A stretch of DNA of 64,000 nt from Qipengyuania huizhouensis (GTDB lineage: Bacteria; Pseudomonadota; Alphaproteobacteria; Sphingomonadales; Sphingomonadaceae). The stretch spans positions 117,322 to 181,321 of the forward strand of contig NZ_JAIGNT010000005.1 of assembly GCF_019711635.1 (NCBI RefSeq), written 5' to 3'. The position numbers were made by a program, and so were the translations under genes. Positions 49,020-59,244 of the stretch are shown one piece after another. Under the pieces are notes generated by a model. That model was not told the DNA's origin, ran no database searches, and saw nothing but the letters and a program-made list of their open reading frames with translations. Numbering within the stretch: position 1 is the stretch's first letter; each line of letters starts with the position of its first letter.

Positions 49020-51033
49020 GCACCTGCGGCAATTGCCGCGCTTCGCCGCCGGGTGGGTACCAGAGATAGAGCGGGACGCCTGCAGCGCCTTGCTCGGACA
49101 GGAAGGCTGCGATTTCCTCGTCGCGCCGCGTCCAGTCTCCTCGCAGCGCAATAACGCCTGCCTTCTCGAAGGCCTCGCGGGTTTCCTCGCGTTCGATCGC
49201 CACGCTCTCATTGACCTTGCAGGTCACGCACCAGTCGGCGGTGAACCACACGAACACCGGCTGACCGCTGGCCCGTGCTTCGGCCAGTTCGCGCTCGGAG
49301 AACGGCAGAGGGTTCAGCAGGCTTTCGCTTTCGGAGCGCGCAGCCACGGATGGATCGGGTAGCAGCGCAAGTCCCGCAATGGAAAGAACCACCGTTCCTG
49401 CCATCACCGCCCGCCAGTGCGAACCCGCGTCGCGCTGCATCCGGCCGGCGAGATAAAGCAGGACCAGCAGGAGAGCCACGAACACCCCCGCGATGAGCAG
49501 GTATTGAGCACCCCCGATACGCCAGACCAGCCACGCCAACGCCAGCGCCGTCAACCCCATCGGCAGCGCCATCCAGCGCCGGAACCGTTCCATCCACGGG
49601 CCGGGCTTTGGCAGACGGCGGCGGAACGCAGGAATGAACCCGACAAGCAGGAACGGCAGCGCAAGGCCGATACCGAGCATGGTGAAGATCAGCATACCCT
49701 CGGTGGGCGGCAGGACTATTGCCGCGCCCAGCGCGAGAGCCATGAACGGCCCCGTACAGGGAGTGGCAACGAAAGCGGCGAGAAGGCCCGTTGCAAAGGA
49801 TCCCCCGGGCGAGGCTGCGCGGCCGGAAAGCGCCATTCCCGGCACCTCGAACAGGTTGAGGAAATTGGCCGTGATCGCGACTGCGAGAAGCAGGAGACCC
49901 ACCACCACGCGGGGCTCCTGAAGCTGGAAGGCCCAGCCCACCTGCTCGCCGGCAGAACGCAGGATCAGCACCAGCGCGCCCAGCGCGGCACAGGCCAGCA
50001 CGACCCCAGTCGTATAGGCCAGCGCATCGCGCCGAGCCGACAGTTCGTCTCCGCCCGCCTTCGCGAGCGACAGCGCCTTGAGGCTAAGGATAGGAAAGAC
50101 GCAGGGCATGATGTTCAGCAGGACCCCACCTGCCAGCGAAGCCAGCAACAGCACCCACAGGTCGGGCATCTCGACCGGGCCGCTCAGCGGCTCAGCCCCT
50201 TCCAGAGGGACATCGCGGGGCTCGGCGGTAAAGCGGACGCCCTGCCCCTCGCCGAACGACAGGATGCTGGAAATGCTTGCGGGCCGGGTACCGGTCTCCA
50301 CCCCCGCAAGCTGCTTCAGGGGAATCTCCACCACCAGCAGATCGCCTTCGCGAATGAAGGTCTGCATCGCGGCATAATCGGGTGCTAGGCCGCCCCCGAG
50401 TTCGGCCGTCTCCACGAAAAGATGAAGATCGCCGAGTTCGAGATCCGCCGGCAGCGGGAGGCCGATGCGCAAAGTTTTCTGCGTGATTTCATAACCGGCT
50501 ATGCTGTCGAGTTGCGGCGCGATGGCCGCCTGCCAGCTCTTGAAATCGCCGCCTTCGCGCACTGTCAGCCGTGCATCCTGCGGAACGCATATCTTGTCCG
50601 TACAGGCAAGATAGGAAACGAAACCGGTGACTGGAGCGAAATTGCCAACCGCCGCACTTCCCGGAACCTCGACCGGCACAAGAACCGCATATTCGCCCTC
50701 GTAAATATGGTTCATCAGTCCGGCGATCACCAGCGTCTGCGGAACAGGATAGAGCGGTTCGCCCGCCTCCCAGCCTTCGGGCAGGTCGAGGTCGAGCGCC
50801 ATGCCCTGCCCGGCATCACCCGGATTGGACCAGTATCCGTGCCATTCCTCGCTCCTGGGCGTGAACTGCAGCGCGAGCATCCACGTCTCGCCCGGTACCG
50901 GTGGACCATCGCTGCGCAGTTCGACGGCGATATTCTCGTCACCGAAACGCGCATCCTGCGCTTGCAGCATTGCCGGCAGAAGGCAGAACAGCGCCGCCAC
51001 TACAAGCGCCAGCGCGCCGCGCACCGCGTCCAT
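48982..51033 (-). CDS. dsbD: DsbD-type thiol:disulfide interchange protein
   Basis: A 683-residue inner-membrane protein that passes electrons from cytoplasmic thioredoxin to periplasmic disulfide isomerases. Order of parts: signal peptide (MDAVRGALALVVAALFCLLP to LQAQD), an N-terminal periplasmic domain with two cysteines (ACTDKICVPQ), and a CcdA-like eight-helix domain with MPCVFPILSLKAL and ATPCTGPFMAL. A C-terminal thioredoxin-like domain has C602-V-T-C605 in WFTADWCVTCKVNES. All redox cysteines are present. ATG 51033 is used because longer frames run into the divergent ubiH-like gene 43 bases away. Confidence 0.95.
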   Translation of the reverse strand: MDAVRGALALVVAALFCLLPAMLQAQDARFGDENIAVELRSDGPPVPGETWMLALQFTPRSEEWHGYWSNPGDAGQGMALDLDLPEGWEAGEPLYPVPQTLVIAGLMNHIYEGEYAVLVPVEVPGSAAVGNFAPVTGFVSYLACTDKICVPQDARLTVREGGDFKSWQAAIAPQLDSIAGYEITQKTLRIGLPLPADLELGDLHLFVETAELGGGLAPDYAAMQTFIREGDLLVVEIPLKQLAGVETGTRPASISSILSFGEGQGVRFTAEPRDVPLEGAEPLSGPVEMPDLWVLLLASLAGGVLLNIMPCVFPILSLKALSLAKAGGDELSARRDALAYTTGVVLACAALGALVLILRSAGEQVGWAFQLQEPRVVVGLLLLAVAITANFLNLFEVPGMALSGRAASPGGSFATGLLAAFVATPCTGPFMALALGAAIVLPPTEGMLIFTMLGIGLALPFLLVGFIPAFRRRLPKPGPWMERFRRWMALPMGLTALALAWLVWRIGGAQYLLIAGVFVALLLVLLYLAGRMQRDAGSHWRAVMAGTVVLSIAGLALLPDPSVAARSESESLLNPLPFSERELAEARASGQPVFVWFTADWCVTCKVNESVAIEREETREAFEKAGVIALRGDWTRRDEEIAAFLSEQGAAGVPLYLWYPPGGEARQLPQVLTLDLLAELAAE

Positions 51034-51076
51034 TCTGCTTGCTTCGATCACGCCCTGCGCATTAGGGACTGCCTCC

Positions 51077-52291
51077 ATGACTGACAAGCGCGACCTGCTT
51101 ATCCTCGGCGGCGGCCTCGTCGGCACCACGCTGGCACTTGCCGCGGCGAAGAAGGGGCTTTCGAGCCACCTCGTCGACCGGGCAGACCCTGCCGATCTGA
51201 CTGCGGAGAGTTTCGATGGCCGCGCTTCGGCGATTTCCACCGCAAGTTGGCGGCTGTTTCGCAATATCGGCCTTGCCTCGACTCTCGAGCCGCATGGCTG
51301 CGAGATCGAGGCCATCGCCGTCGTCGACCAGATGAAACCTGGCCGGATCGATTTCCGTCCCGAGCCGCATGAAGGCACGCTGGGCCGTATGTTCGCCAAC
51401 CGGCAATTGCGCATCGCGCTGTTCGAGGCAGCCAAGGCCGAGCCGCTGATTTCCATGCATGCGCCAGTCGAAGTGGCGAGCCGCCACCGCGATGCCTTTT
51501 CGGTCAGCGCGACGCTGGCCGATGGCACGGTCCTCGAAGCCGATCTCCTCGTCGGTGCGGAGGGGCGCGGATCGCCCACCCGTGAAGAAGCCGAACTCAA
51601 AATGGCGAGCTGGGATTATTCGCACCGCGCCATCATCACCGGGCTGAACCATTCGAAGCCGCACGAGGGCGTCGCATGGGAGATTTTCTACGAGGACGGC
51701 CCCTTCGCCCTCCTCCCGATGCTCAACGGGCCCGGCGGAGAACACCGTAGCGCGCTGGTCTGGACGGTGGACGAGAAGGATGCTGCAGGCGTCCTCAAGA
51801 TGGGGGACCGTGCCTTCCTAGCCGAGGTAGAGAAGCGCATGGGCAATATCCTCGGCACGCTCGAACTCAACAGCGGGCGATCCTCCTATCCGCTCAGCTT
51901 CCAGCACACCGCACGCATTGTTGGCGAGCGCATGGCGCTGGTAGGCGATAGCGCACATGGTATGCATCCGATTGCCGGTCAGGGTCTCAACCTCGGTCTG
52001 CGCGATGTCGGTGCGCTGGTGGAGGTGTTGGAAGAGGCACGCCGGCTCGGGCTCGATCTGGGAGATGCTCAGGTTCTCGAACGCTACGAAAAATGGCGTG
52101 CGCTCGATTCGATCATGGTCATGGGCGCCACGGATACTCTCACCCGTCTGTTCGGAGTTCCCGGAAAGACAGCCAGCGCCATCCGCCGTCTGGGAATGGC
52201 CGGAGTGCAGCGCTCGGGCTGGCTCAAGCGTTTCTTCATGGACGAGGCGCGCGGCGTTTCGGGCGACGTGCCCGAATTGATGAAATCCTGA
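51077..52291 (+). CDS. ubiH: UbiH/UbiF-family FAD monooxygenase (ubiquinone hydroxylation)
   Basis: A 404-residue FAD-dependent hydroxylase of the ubiquinone-biosynthesis group. The dinucleotide-binding loop is LILGGGLVGTTLA (11-20), the substrate-region DG motif follows (DGRASAISTASWRLF), and the second FAD motif is LVGDSAHGMHPIAGQG. It adds an oxygen to the ubiquinone ring; which of the three ring positions cannot be told by reading, so the symbol is the generic family name. ATG 51077 fits the family N-terminus MTDKRDLLILGGG. It diverges from dsbD and converges with the mitofilin-like gene. Confidence 0.9.
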   Translation: MTDKRDLLILGGGLVGTTLALAAAKKGLSSHLVDRADPADLTAESFDGRASAISTASWRLFRNIGLASTLEPHGCEIEAIAVVDQMKPGRIDFRPEPHEGTLGRMFANRQLRIALFEAAKAEPLISMHAPVEVASRHRDAFSVSATLADGTVLEADLLVGAEGRGSPTREEAELKMASWDYSHRAIITGLNHSKPHEGVAWEIFYEDGPFALLPMLNGPGGEHRSALVWTVDEKDAAGVLKMGDRAFLAEVEKRMGNILGTLELNSGRSSYPLSFQHTARIVGERMALVGDSAHGMHPIAGQGLNLGLRDVGALVEVLEEARRLGLDLGDAQVLERYEKWRALDSIMVMGATDTLTRLFGVPGKTASAIRRLGMAGVQRSGWLKRFFMDEARGVSGDVPELMKS

Positions 52292-52309
52292 GCTGAGCTC
52301 CCGCCGGAT

Positions 52310-53194
52310 CTATTCGTCGGCGGGACTAGGCTGCGAAATCCTATTGCCCGCCCCGTCGCGCAGGCGGCGCGGTTCAAGCACGGCGGCGGTTTCGATCAGG
52401 TCGAGCGCACGCTGGGTCGCGGCAAAGCGTTCGGCATCGCGCAGCCAGCCCTGAGCATTCGCCGCGCCGGGCATGTTGCGCACTTCGGCCACGGCACTGT
52501 CGACCCGGCCGCTGAGAAGGAACAGCCGGGCCCGCTCGATACGCATTTCGGGCTGAGGCGAGGGAGCGCTTTCGCGGCGGATGGTGAAGAGCGCGCCCAG
52601 CTCCTCACGAAATCGTTCGAGCCCGCCACGATCGTCGCCCGATTGTAGCTGGGGCGAAAGCCCGTCGAGCCGCGCGATCAGCTGATCCAGCGTAACGGGA
52701 TCGCGGGAAAAGGTCAGGATGGTGTTGACCGCATTGGGCAAGGCATCGCCGAAGCGGAGCCGCAACTGGTCGGAAAGATAGCCTAGTTCCGCACCCTTCT
52801 CGATGGCGCGGCGTATCGCGAAGGCGATCAGGAGCCCTTCGGCGCGCGCCGCATTGCCTGCCGCTGCCTGCGCCTGTAGGTCGAGGCGTGAAAGGCGCTG
52901 TTCGGCGGCGGCCAGACGCTGGTCGATCCCGCCCTGCGTTTCGGCCATCTGTTCGACGTCCTGCGCGGAAGAGGTTTCTGTGGCGCGCGGGGTCGGTTGC
53001 GGGCTGCTCTCTTCGGCAGCCTCAGTAGCAACCGCCATTTGCGGCGTATCGGCGGCGCTTTCGTCCGCGGCCGAATTGCTCCGCCAGCTTATATAGCCGA
53101 CCAGCCCCGCGCCGAGCGCGAAAGATCCGACCACGGCCAGCAACATGGGCCGCATGCTGGTGCGCCTGACCCGATTGCTCGAAAACTCGTCCAT
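52310..53194 (-). CDS. Mitofilin/Mic60-like inner-membrane protein
   Basis: A 294-residue protein with a short basic cytoplasmic N-terminus, one transmembrane helix (about 14-35, MLLAVVGSFALGAGLVGYI), and an Ala/Glu-rich disordered stretch. A predicted coiled coil follows (EQMAETQGGIDQRLAAAEQR and on), then a C-terminal helical domain with RARLFLLSGRVDSAVAEVR. This layout and the position directly after hemD are typical of the alphaproteobacterial Mic60/mitofilin relatives, which shape intracytoplasmic or inner-membrane structure. ATG 53194 is preferred because GGAG lies just upstream. An ATG at 53242 would add 16 residues without a ribosome-binding site. Assigned by architecture and neighbours. 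Confidence 0.72.
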   Translation of the reverse strand: MDEFSSNRVRRTSMRPMLLAVVGSFALGAGLVGYISWRSNSAADESAADTPQMAVATEAAEESSPQPTPRATETSSAQDVEQMAETQGGIDQRLAAAEQRLSRLDLQAQAAAGNAARAEGLLIAFAIRRAIEKGAELGYLSDQLRLRFGDALPNAVNTILTFSRDPVTLDQLIARLDGLSPQLQSGDDRGGLERFREELGALFTIRRESAPSPQPEMRIERARLFLLSGRVDSAVAEVRNMPGAANAQGWLRDAERFAATQRALDLIETAAVLEPRRLRDGAGNRISQPSPADE

Positions 53195-53251
53195 TCCACT
53201 CCAATCCGCGACCCGCGCGCCGCTACCCCGGCGCCGCGTCATTCCCGGGTT

Positions 53252-53935
53252 TCAGCCTTGGCACAAAGCCTTCGCTAAGGCCAGTAGCTCGGCATCGACC
53301 GGTTGTCCGGCCGTATGAACGGATTCCCAGCCCTTTCCTGCGATGCCCGCGATACGCGGGCCAAGCGCGGCGATTGTGATGGTTTTACGGTCGATACCCA
53401 ACCGTTCGCATTCCTCATGCAAGCGCCGCGCCGCCTCGCCCGAATGCAGCAACACTACCCCACCCTCTTCGCGCAGGAGCTTACTCACCGAAGGTGACAT
53501 TTCCAGTGGCGTGGTACGATAGACGACGCAAGTTTCGATAGAGATACCGTCAGGCGGCGTCAGCGAGACCATCTTTTCTCCCGCCAGCCGCAGGAAGGCA
53601 AGATCGCGACCCGCGACGTCGTCGAGCAGGTTCTGCAATCCGCCCTTGCCCGTCAGCGTGACCATGAAGCCCTTTTCTCGCGCGCCTTCGGCAGTGGCTT
53701 CGCCTACCGCGTAGACTGGCAATCCTTCCAGCTTTTCCAGCTCGAAGCCGCCGTGGCGGAAGACATTGGAGCTGCCCACCAGCAATGCGTCGAAATCATC
53801 GCGCGGCGGCGCGGACCATTCCACCGGCCTCACCTCGAACAGCGAGCACCCCATTGCCTCCAGCCCGGAAGCTTTTGCCGTTTCGAGTGTCACGCGAAGG
53901 CCTGGCTCTGGACGGAAGACGAAGAGGTTACGCAT
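53252..53935 (-). CDS. hemD: Uroporphyrinogen-III synthase
   Basis: HemD closes hydroxymethylbilane into uroporphyrinogen III with inversion of ring D. The 227-residue protein has the two-lobe HEM4 fold pattern: LFVFRPEPGLRVTLETAKAS at the start, ALLVGSSNVFRHGG, VYAVGEATAEGAREKGF and, in the second lobe, GGVVLLHSGEAARRL and TIAALGPRIAGIAG. Sequence conservation in this family is always low, so position matters: it overlaps the hemC stop (TGATG). The ATG at 53935 matches family length; the open frame before it is the shadow of hemC. Confidence 0.93.
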   Translation of the reverse strand: MRNLFVFRPEPGLRVTLETAKASGLEAMGCSLFEVRPVEWSAPPRDDFDALLVGSSNVFRHGGFELEKLEGLPVYAVGEATAEGAREKGFMVTLTGKGGLQNLLDDVAGRDLAFLRLAGEKMVSLTPPDGISIETCVVYRTTPLEMSPSVSKLLREEGGVVLLHSGEAARRLHEECERLGIDRKTITIAALGPRIAGIAGKGWESVHTAGQPVDAELLALAKALCQG

Positions 53936-54864
53936 CAACCGGCAATACCGAAATGCGCAGCTACATGTTCCGGCGCTTCGGCAAGTAAATCCCGGGCCAG
54001 ATTGCGCGGCGCGTCGAAGTCGGCTGGTTCGAAGAGAGTCTCGCCAGCGATCCGTATGGAACCGTCGGGACTGAAAATAGCCGCGGTCAGGTGCAGCCGC
54101 TGCCCTTCGCGGCGGGTCAGAGCGGCGATCGGACTGTGGCATGATCCGCCCAGCCCTTCGAGCAGGGCGCGCTCTGCCAGCACTTCCTCGCGGCTTGGTG
54201 CGTGGTCTATTGCCCGGAGCAATTCTCTCGTTTCCTCGTCCCCGGCGCGGCATTCCAGGCCAATTGCCGCCTGCGCAGGCGCCGGAAGCCATTCTTTTGG
54301 ATCGAGGCGGGTTCCCACCGCATCTTCGCCCAGTCGGGCGAGTCCGGCGGCGGCAAGGAAAGTCGCGTCCGCTTCGCCCGCCTGCAATTTCGCCATGCGC
54401 GTCGCCACATTGCCACGGATGCCAACTACTTCGAGATCCGGCCTTGCATTGAGCAATTGCGCGGCGCGGCGCGGCGCGCTGGTACCGACACGCGAACCCT
54501 GAGGGATCGCATCGAGCGACCTTGCACCCAGCAGCACGTCAGCCTTGTCCGCCCGCGGGAGGATAGCGCCAATGGCGATCTCTTCCGGTCGGATGGTCTC
54601 GACATCCTTCATCGAATGGACTGCCGCATCGATCCTGCCGTCGGCGAGACAGATATCGAGTTCGCGGGTCCATAGCGCCTTGCCGCCGATATCGGCCAGC
54701 GGACGGTCCTGGATCTTGTCCCCGCTCGCAATAACGGGGACGAGTTCTACCTGTGCTTCGTCCCAGCCGAGTGCCGCGCACAATCGCGCGCGTGCCTCGT
54801 GCGCCTGCGCCATGGCAAGCGGAGATCGGCGGGTTCCAAGGCGGAGAGACGGCTTTGCTGGCAT
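53935..54864 (-). CDS. hemC: Porphobilinogen deaminase (hydroxymethylbilane synthase)
   Basis: HemC joins four porphobilinogens into hydroxymethylbilane. The 309-residue protein starts [20 protein letters not shown]. It carries the catalytic Asp in HSMKDVET (D87) and C242 in GGSCHSPIA, which anchors the dipyrromethane cofactor. Substrate-binding arginines lie in [11 protein letters not shown] and [10 protein letters not shown]. It is the first gene of hemC-hemD-mitofilin-like and diverges from tsaD with only 47 bases between start codons. Confidence 0.98.
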   Translation of the reverse strand: MPAKPSLRLGTRRSPLAMAQAHEARARLCAALGWDEAQVELVPVIASGDKIQDRPLADIGGKALWTRELDICLADGRIDAAVHSMKDVETIRPEEIAIGAILPRADKADVLLGARSLDAIPQGSRVGTSAPRRAAQLLNARPDLEVVGIRGNVATRMAKLQAGEADATFLAAAGLARLGEDAVGTRLDPKEWLPAPAQAAIGLECRAGDEETRELLRAIDHAPSREEVLAERALLEGLGGSCHSPIAALTRREGQRLHLTAAIFSPDGSIRIAGETLFEPADFDAPRNLARDLLAEAPEHVAAHFGIAG

Positions 54865-54911
54865 GGTGCGCGCTTGCCCTAGCGACCGATACCGTTAAGG
54901 GAAAGCGGACA

Positions 54912-55952
54912 ATGGTTTTGGTTCTTGGCATAGAAAGCTCGTGCGACGAAACGGCGGCCGCACTCGTCGATGGCAATCGGCGGATCGTGGCGCAGCGTAT
55001 CGCCTCGCAGGATGCGGAGCACGCGCCCTTCGGCGGCGTCGTGCCGGAAATCGCCGCGCGCGCGCATGCCGAACGGCTGGCTCCGATGATCGAGGCGGTC
55101 CTCAAGGATGCCGACGTTTCCCTTACCGATCTGGACGCGATTGCAGCCACCGCCGGTCCGGGCCTGATCGGCGGCGTCATGGTCGGTCTCGTGAGCGCCA
55201 AGGCCCTCGCCATGGCCAGCGACGTGCCCCTGATCGCAGTGAATCATCTGGAGGGGCACGCGCTCAGCCCGCGGCTGGCCGACGAGACGCTCGAATTTCC
55301 CTATGCCCTGCTGCTGGTCTCGGGTGGGCACTGCCAGATACTGCGCGTCGATGGCGTGGGAGAATATCGCCGCCTCGCGACCACGATCGACGATGCGCTG
55401 GGCGAAGCCTTCGACAAGACCGCCAAGATCCTTGGCCTCGGCTTTCCCGGCGGTCCTGCTGTCGAGCGTATGGCGAAGGAAGGGGATTCGTCTGCCGTCC
55501 CGCTGCCGCGCCCGATGAAAGGGAGCGGCGAACCGCATTTCAGCTTCGCCGGTCTCAAGAGCGCCGTGTTACGCGCGCATGAAAGCGGAACATATCAATC
55601 CGCAGACATCGCGGCCAGTTTCCAGCAGGCGGCAATCGATTGCGTGGTGGACCGGTTAAGCATCGCGCTCGCAAAAATGCAGGACTGCCGGACGCTGGTG
55701 GTCGCCGGCGGTGTCGCCGCGAATGCATCGGTGCGCAGCGCGCTGGTAGAACTGGCGGCGTCTCATGGCATGCGCTTCACTGCTCCTCCCCCGAAATTGT
55801 GCACCGACAATGCGGCAATGATCGCCTGGGCGGGCATCGAGCGACTGGCGCTGAAGGATTTCGCCCCCGATCCGCTCGACATCTCGGCCCGCCCTCGCTG
55901 GCCGCTCGACCCTGGTGCCGAACCCGTTCGCGGCGCCGGAGTGAAGGCATGA
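54912..55952 (+). CDS. tsaD: tRNA N6-threonylcarbamoyladenosine transferase
   Basis: TsaD, with TsaB and TsaE, transfers the threonylcarbamoyl group onto A37 of ANN-decoding tRNAs. The 346-residue protein has the ASKHA start [20 protein letters not shown], the metal-site histidines in [11 protein letters not shown], the [13 protein letters not shown] signature, [11 protein letters not shown], and the ATP-site [17 protein letters not shown]. Length is normal. The start ATG 54912 gives the family-exact N-terminus. Its stop overlaps the gpsA start (ATGA), so tsaD, gpsA and the flippase form one operon. Confidence 0.98.
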   Translation: MVLVLGIESSCDETAAALVDGNRRIVAQRIASQDAEHAPFGGVVPEIAARAHAERLAPMIEAVLKDADVSLTDLDAIAATAGPGLIGGVMVGLVSAKALAMASDVPLIAVNHLEGHALSPRLADETLEFPYALLLVSGGHCQILRVDGVGEYRRLATTIDDALGEAFDKTAKILGLGFPGGPAVERMAKEGDSSAVPLPRPMKGSGEPHFSFAGLKSAVLRAHESGTYQSADIAASFQQAAIDCVVDRLSIALAKMQDCRTLVVAGGVAANASVRSALVELAASHGMRFTAPPPKLCTDNAAMIAWAGIERLALKDFAPDPLDISARPRWPLDPGAEPVRGAGVKA

Positions 55953-56938
55953 AGGTCGGCGTTCTCGGAGCCGGAGCCTGGGGCACCGCGCTTGCGCAGA
56001 TGGTGGCGAGCGATGGGAGCGAGGTACTGCTCTGGGCGCGCGAGGCGCAGCTGGCGGAGGAAATCAACACGCAGCGGCGCAATTCCGCCTATTTGCCCGA
56101 CGCCAAGCTGGCCGTCTCCATCCGCGCGACAGACGACCTCGGCGAAATGGCGCAGCTCGATGCCATGCTGGTGGTCACGCCGGCGCAGCATATGGGCGGC
56201 GTCCTCGAAGCCATGCCCGCATTCCCGCGCGACCTCATCCTGTGCTCCAAGGGTATCGAGGCGGGAACCGGCCGCCTGATGAACCATGTCGCGCGAGATA
56301 ACGCCCCGGAAAGCGACATCTCGGTCCTTTCCGGCCCGACCTTTGCGCATGAGGTGGCCGCAGGACTACCCGCCGCAGTGACCCTCGCCTGCAGCGGCGG
56401 CGAGGAGCAGTGGGATCGGATCGCACCGCATATCGCCCGTCCCGCTTTCCGTCCCTATTATTCGGATGACGTGACCGGTGCCGAGATCGGCGGTGCAGTC
56501 AAGAACGTGCTCGCCATCGCCTGCGGGGTGGTGGACGGTTTGCAGCTTGGCCAGAATGCCCGCGCCGCGCTGATCGCCCGCGGCTATGCCGAGATGTTGC
56601 GTTTCGGCGAGGCGCTGGGCGCGCGGGCCGAGACGCTGACCGGCCTGTGCGGATTGGGCGACCTCGTTCTCACCTGCTCATCCACTTCCAGCCGCAATTT
56701 CTCGCTCGGCAAGGCACTAGGCGAAGGCCAGAGCGCAGAAGCTCTCATGGCCGACCGCAGGACGGTGGCCGAAGGCGCGCATACTGCGCCCGTCCTCGTC
56801 GAACTGGCGGCGCGGCACGGCATCGCCATGCCGATCGTCGCCGCGGTCTATGACCTGCTCAAGGGCGACGATCCGAGTCAGGTCGTCAAAGGTATTCTCG
56901 CCCGTCCGCTCAAGGCCGAGCAGGAAAGCGCCGGATGA
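55949..56938 (+). CDS. gpsA: Glycerol-3-phosphate dehydrogenase (NAD(P)+)
   Basis: GpsA reduces dihydroxyacetone phosphate to sn-glycerol-3-phosphate for phospholipids. The 329-residue protein shows the NAD(P) loop [14 protein letters not shown] (4-17), [11 protein letters not shown], the [12 protein letters not shown] block, and catalytic Lys in [14 protein letters not shown] followed by [18 protein letters not shown]. It starts within the tsaD stop and ends within the start of the flippase gene. Confidence 0.98.
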   Translation: MKVGVLGAGAWGTALAQMVASDGSEVLLWAREAQLAEEINTQRRNSAYLPDAKLAVSIRATDDLGEMAQLDAMLVVTPAQHMGGVLEAMPAFPRDLILCSKGIEAGTGRLMNHVARDNAPESDISVLSGPTFAHEVAAGLPAAVTLACSGGEEQWDRIAPHIARPAFRPYYSDDVTGAEIGGAVKNVLAIACGVVDGLQLGQNARAALIARGYAEMLRFGEALGARAETLTGLCGLGDLVLTCSSTSSRNFSLGKALGEGQSAEALMADRRTVAEGAHTAPVLVELAARHGIAMPIVAAVYDLLKGDDPSQVVKGILARPLKAEQESAG

Positions 56939-58443
56939 ATTCCGCGACCAGCGATGATGATCTTTCCGCCATCGCCAAAGGCGGAAAGCAGAACGTACTC
57001 GGCTTCCTGCTGAGGCTGTTGGCGCGCATCCCCTTCCTGTTCATCGCCGGACGCCTCTACGGTGTAAGCGAGGTGGGCCGGTTCGCCTCGGCCCTCGTGC
57101 TGGTCGAACTGGTCGCGTTGCTTTGTTCGATGGGTGAAAAGCGTGGCCTCGCGCAGCGCCTGTCCGACGGTGAAGAACATCACCCGGCGAATCTGGTGTA
57201 TGACGGAATGCTGCTGGCGCTGATATTTTCGTCAATCGCGGCAGTATTCTTCTGGCTGGTACCCGCCCCGCTCTTCCCCGCCGGCCAATATAGCGAACTC
57301 GACCGGCTGATCGTGCTTGCAATCCCGGCATATGCGCTGACCGAGATCGTGCTCGCCGCACAGGCCTATAAATACGATATCGCCACCACGGTGCGCGCCC
57401 GCGCGGTCGTCGAACCGTGGACCATATCGATCATGGCGGGCGCTTTCTTCTTCATTCCCGGCATTGCGGAATCCGGCCTCACAATGGCCTATCTCGTATC
57501 GATCTATGCGGGTCTCGCTGTAGGCCTGTGGGCCTTTTTCCGCAGTTACGGACGCCCTGCCGGATGGCGTCCGAGCCCGCGATACATTGGCGGCATCACC
57601 CTGCGCGCACTGCCGCTCGCCACTGCCGACGCCATCGAATGGGGGACCCGCCGCGTCGACATCTTCATCCTCGGCTTCTTTGCCGCGCCTTCGGCCGTGG
57701 GCGTCTATTACATGGCGCAGCAGCTCGCCAGTCTGCCGCAAAAGCTGAAGACCAGTTTCGAGCCGATCCTGGGTCCGGTCATTACCAAGAACCTCAAGAC
57801 GGAGAATTATGCCGCCATCGCCAAACAGGTCTGCCAGGTGGGGTTCTGGATCATCGCCGCCCAAGCAGGCATCGCGCTGGCCCTGGGCCTGCCGGGTGAA
57901 GCCATCATGGGTCTGTTCGGACCCGAATATGTTGGTGGTACCGGGGCCCTCGCCTTCCTGCTGGCCGCGGAAGTGGTCGCCGCCACCGCCGTCGTTTCCG
58001 AGGCGGTGCTGATCTATGTCGCACGCGTTCGAAACCTGTGGATTTCCATCAGCACGATCGCCTTTCAGGCGATTCTGACTATCGTCCTCATACAGGCTGT
58101 GGTCGCCAATGACCTTGGCGAGCCATTCAAGGCGGCGGCAGCGGCCGTTTCACTCATGATCGCACTTGGAGTGGCCAGCCTCGTGAAGGCAGTGCTGCTT
58201 ACGAAGATCTTGGGTCACGGCATCAACAATTGGCGCTGGGCATTGGTCTATGCCGTTGCCCCAGCGGTGCTCGTCGGCTGGCTCGCGACCCATCTGCCCG
58301 AATGGGCGGAGCTCGCTTTCGGAATTCCGCTGATCCTGGCGACTTACGGTTTCGTGATCTGGAAGCGCGGGTTCGGACCCGAAGACCGGGTTCTGTTCGC
58401 CAGGAACAAGGATAAGGCGGCAACGATCGCAGTTTCCGAATAA
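56935..58443 (+). CDS. Polysaccharide flippase (Wzx/MOP-type)
   Basis: A 502-residue inner-membrane protein with about 14 hydrophobic helices and the MATE/MOP-type repeat organisation, resembling O-antigen or exopolysaccharide flippases that move lipid-linked oligosaccharides outward. Typical segments are GKQNVLGFLLRLLARIPFLF (first helix pair) and WGTRRVDIFILGFFAAPSAV with SLPQKLKTSFEPILGP (centre). No glycosyltransferases are adjacent, so the specific polymer is unknown. Coupled to gpsA by an ATGA overlap. Confidence 0.88.
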   Translation: MNSATSDDDLSAIAKGGKQNVLGFLLRLLARIPFLFIAGRLYGVSEVGRFASALVLVELVALLCSMGEKRGLAQRLSDGEEHHPANLVYDGMLLALIFSSIAAVFFWLVPAPLFPAGQYSELDRLIVLAIPAYALTEIVLAAQAYKYDIATTVRARAVVEPWTISIMAGAFFFIPGIAESGLTMAYLVSIYAGLAVGLWAFFRSYGRPAGWRPSPRYIGGITLRALPLATADAIEWGTRRVDIFILGFFAAPSAVGVYYMAQQLASLPQKLKTSFEPILGPVITKNLKTENYAAIAKQVCQVGFWIIAAQAGIALALGLPGEAIMGLFGPEYVGGTGALAFLLAAEVVAATAVVSEAVLIYVARVRNLWISISTIAFQAILTIVLIQAVVANDLGEPFKAAAAAVSLMIALGVASLVKAVLLTKILGHGINNWRWALVYAVAPAVLVGWLATHLPEWAELAFGIPLILATYGFVIWKRGFGPEDRVLFARNKDKAATIAVSE

Positions 58444-58503
58444 GCCCCTGTCGGGCAGGCACAAGCACCTTGGCAGCGGCAGCCCGCCGAGGCTAAGGAC
58501 CCC

Positions 58504-59244
58504 ATGATGTTCCAGCGCGCGCTTATCCTCCTTGGTGCTCTCGTAGTCGTCGCGATAGGCTTCGTGACGAGTTGGTCGGGACGGGCCGAGCATATGGCGG
58601 AGCGTTTGTCCGAAAACGCCCGTGAAGCCCTTGCCACCGAAGATCTGGATATGGTGCAGGCGAGCTTTACCAATCGCTATGGCTCGCCCTCGCGCCATCC
58701 GTTGCTATCGGGTGGGGAAAATCTGGACGATGAAAGCCGCACGCGTGCAGCCCAGCTTGTCCGTTCCCTGCCCGGCGTAGGCGGAGTGAGTTGGGAGGAT
58801 GGAATCGTGAATGCGAATGCCGGCGAACCGTCCTTCGAGCCGCTTCATTGCCAGGAAGACGTCGATGGCCTGCTACGCACCCGCACCATCCGTTTCGAAG
58901 AAGGGAGCGCCGCATTGCTACCTGCCAGCCGCATGCTGCTGGACGAAGTTGCCCGGGCACTCGAACCCTGTGTAGGTGCCATCATCGCAATTACCGGCCA
59001 TACCGACAAATCGGGTAGCGAAACCGCAAACGTCGCGCTCAGCATGGACCGGGCACGCGTCGTTCGCGAGGCCCTGGTACGCCGGGGCATTCCTCGCTCC
59101 GGCCTGCGCGCCCGCGGCATGGGATCGAGCAAACCGGCGGAGCGCCTGACGGCCGAAGACCCCGCCAATCGCCGCATCGAATTTTCGGTCATCCGCATGG
59201 AACCGCTGACGCCCACCCCTGTCGACACGCCGGGGCCGCGCTGA
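58504..59244 (+). CDS. OmpA-family peptidoglycan-binding protein
   Basis: A 246-residue protein with one N-terminal transmembrane helix (ALILLGALVVVAIGFVTSW, about 6-24), a middle region of about 100 residues with BON-like character (QASFTNRYGSPSRHPLLSGG and VRSLPGVGGVSWEDGIVNAN), and a C-terminal OmpA domain. The OmpA domain has TIRFEEGSAALLP, ITGHTDKSGSETANVALSMD with the Asp that holds meso-DAP, and ANRRIEFSV with the Arg partner. It should link the inner membrane to peptidoglycan. Its stop is overlapped by the next small gene (TGATG). Confidence 0.9.
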   Translation: MMFQRALILLGALVVVAIGFVTSWSGRAEHMAERLSENAREALATEDLDMVQASFTNRYGSPSRHPLLSGGENLDDESRTRAAQLVRSLPGVGGVSWEDGIVNANAGEPSFEPLHCQEDVDGLLRTRTIRFEEGSAALLPASRMLLDEVARALEPCVGAIIAITGHTDKSGSETANVALSMDRARVVREALVRRGIPRSGLRARGMGSSKPAERLTAEDPANRRIEFSVIRMEPLTPTPVDTPGPR

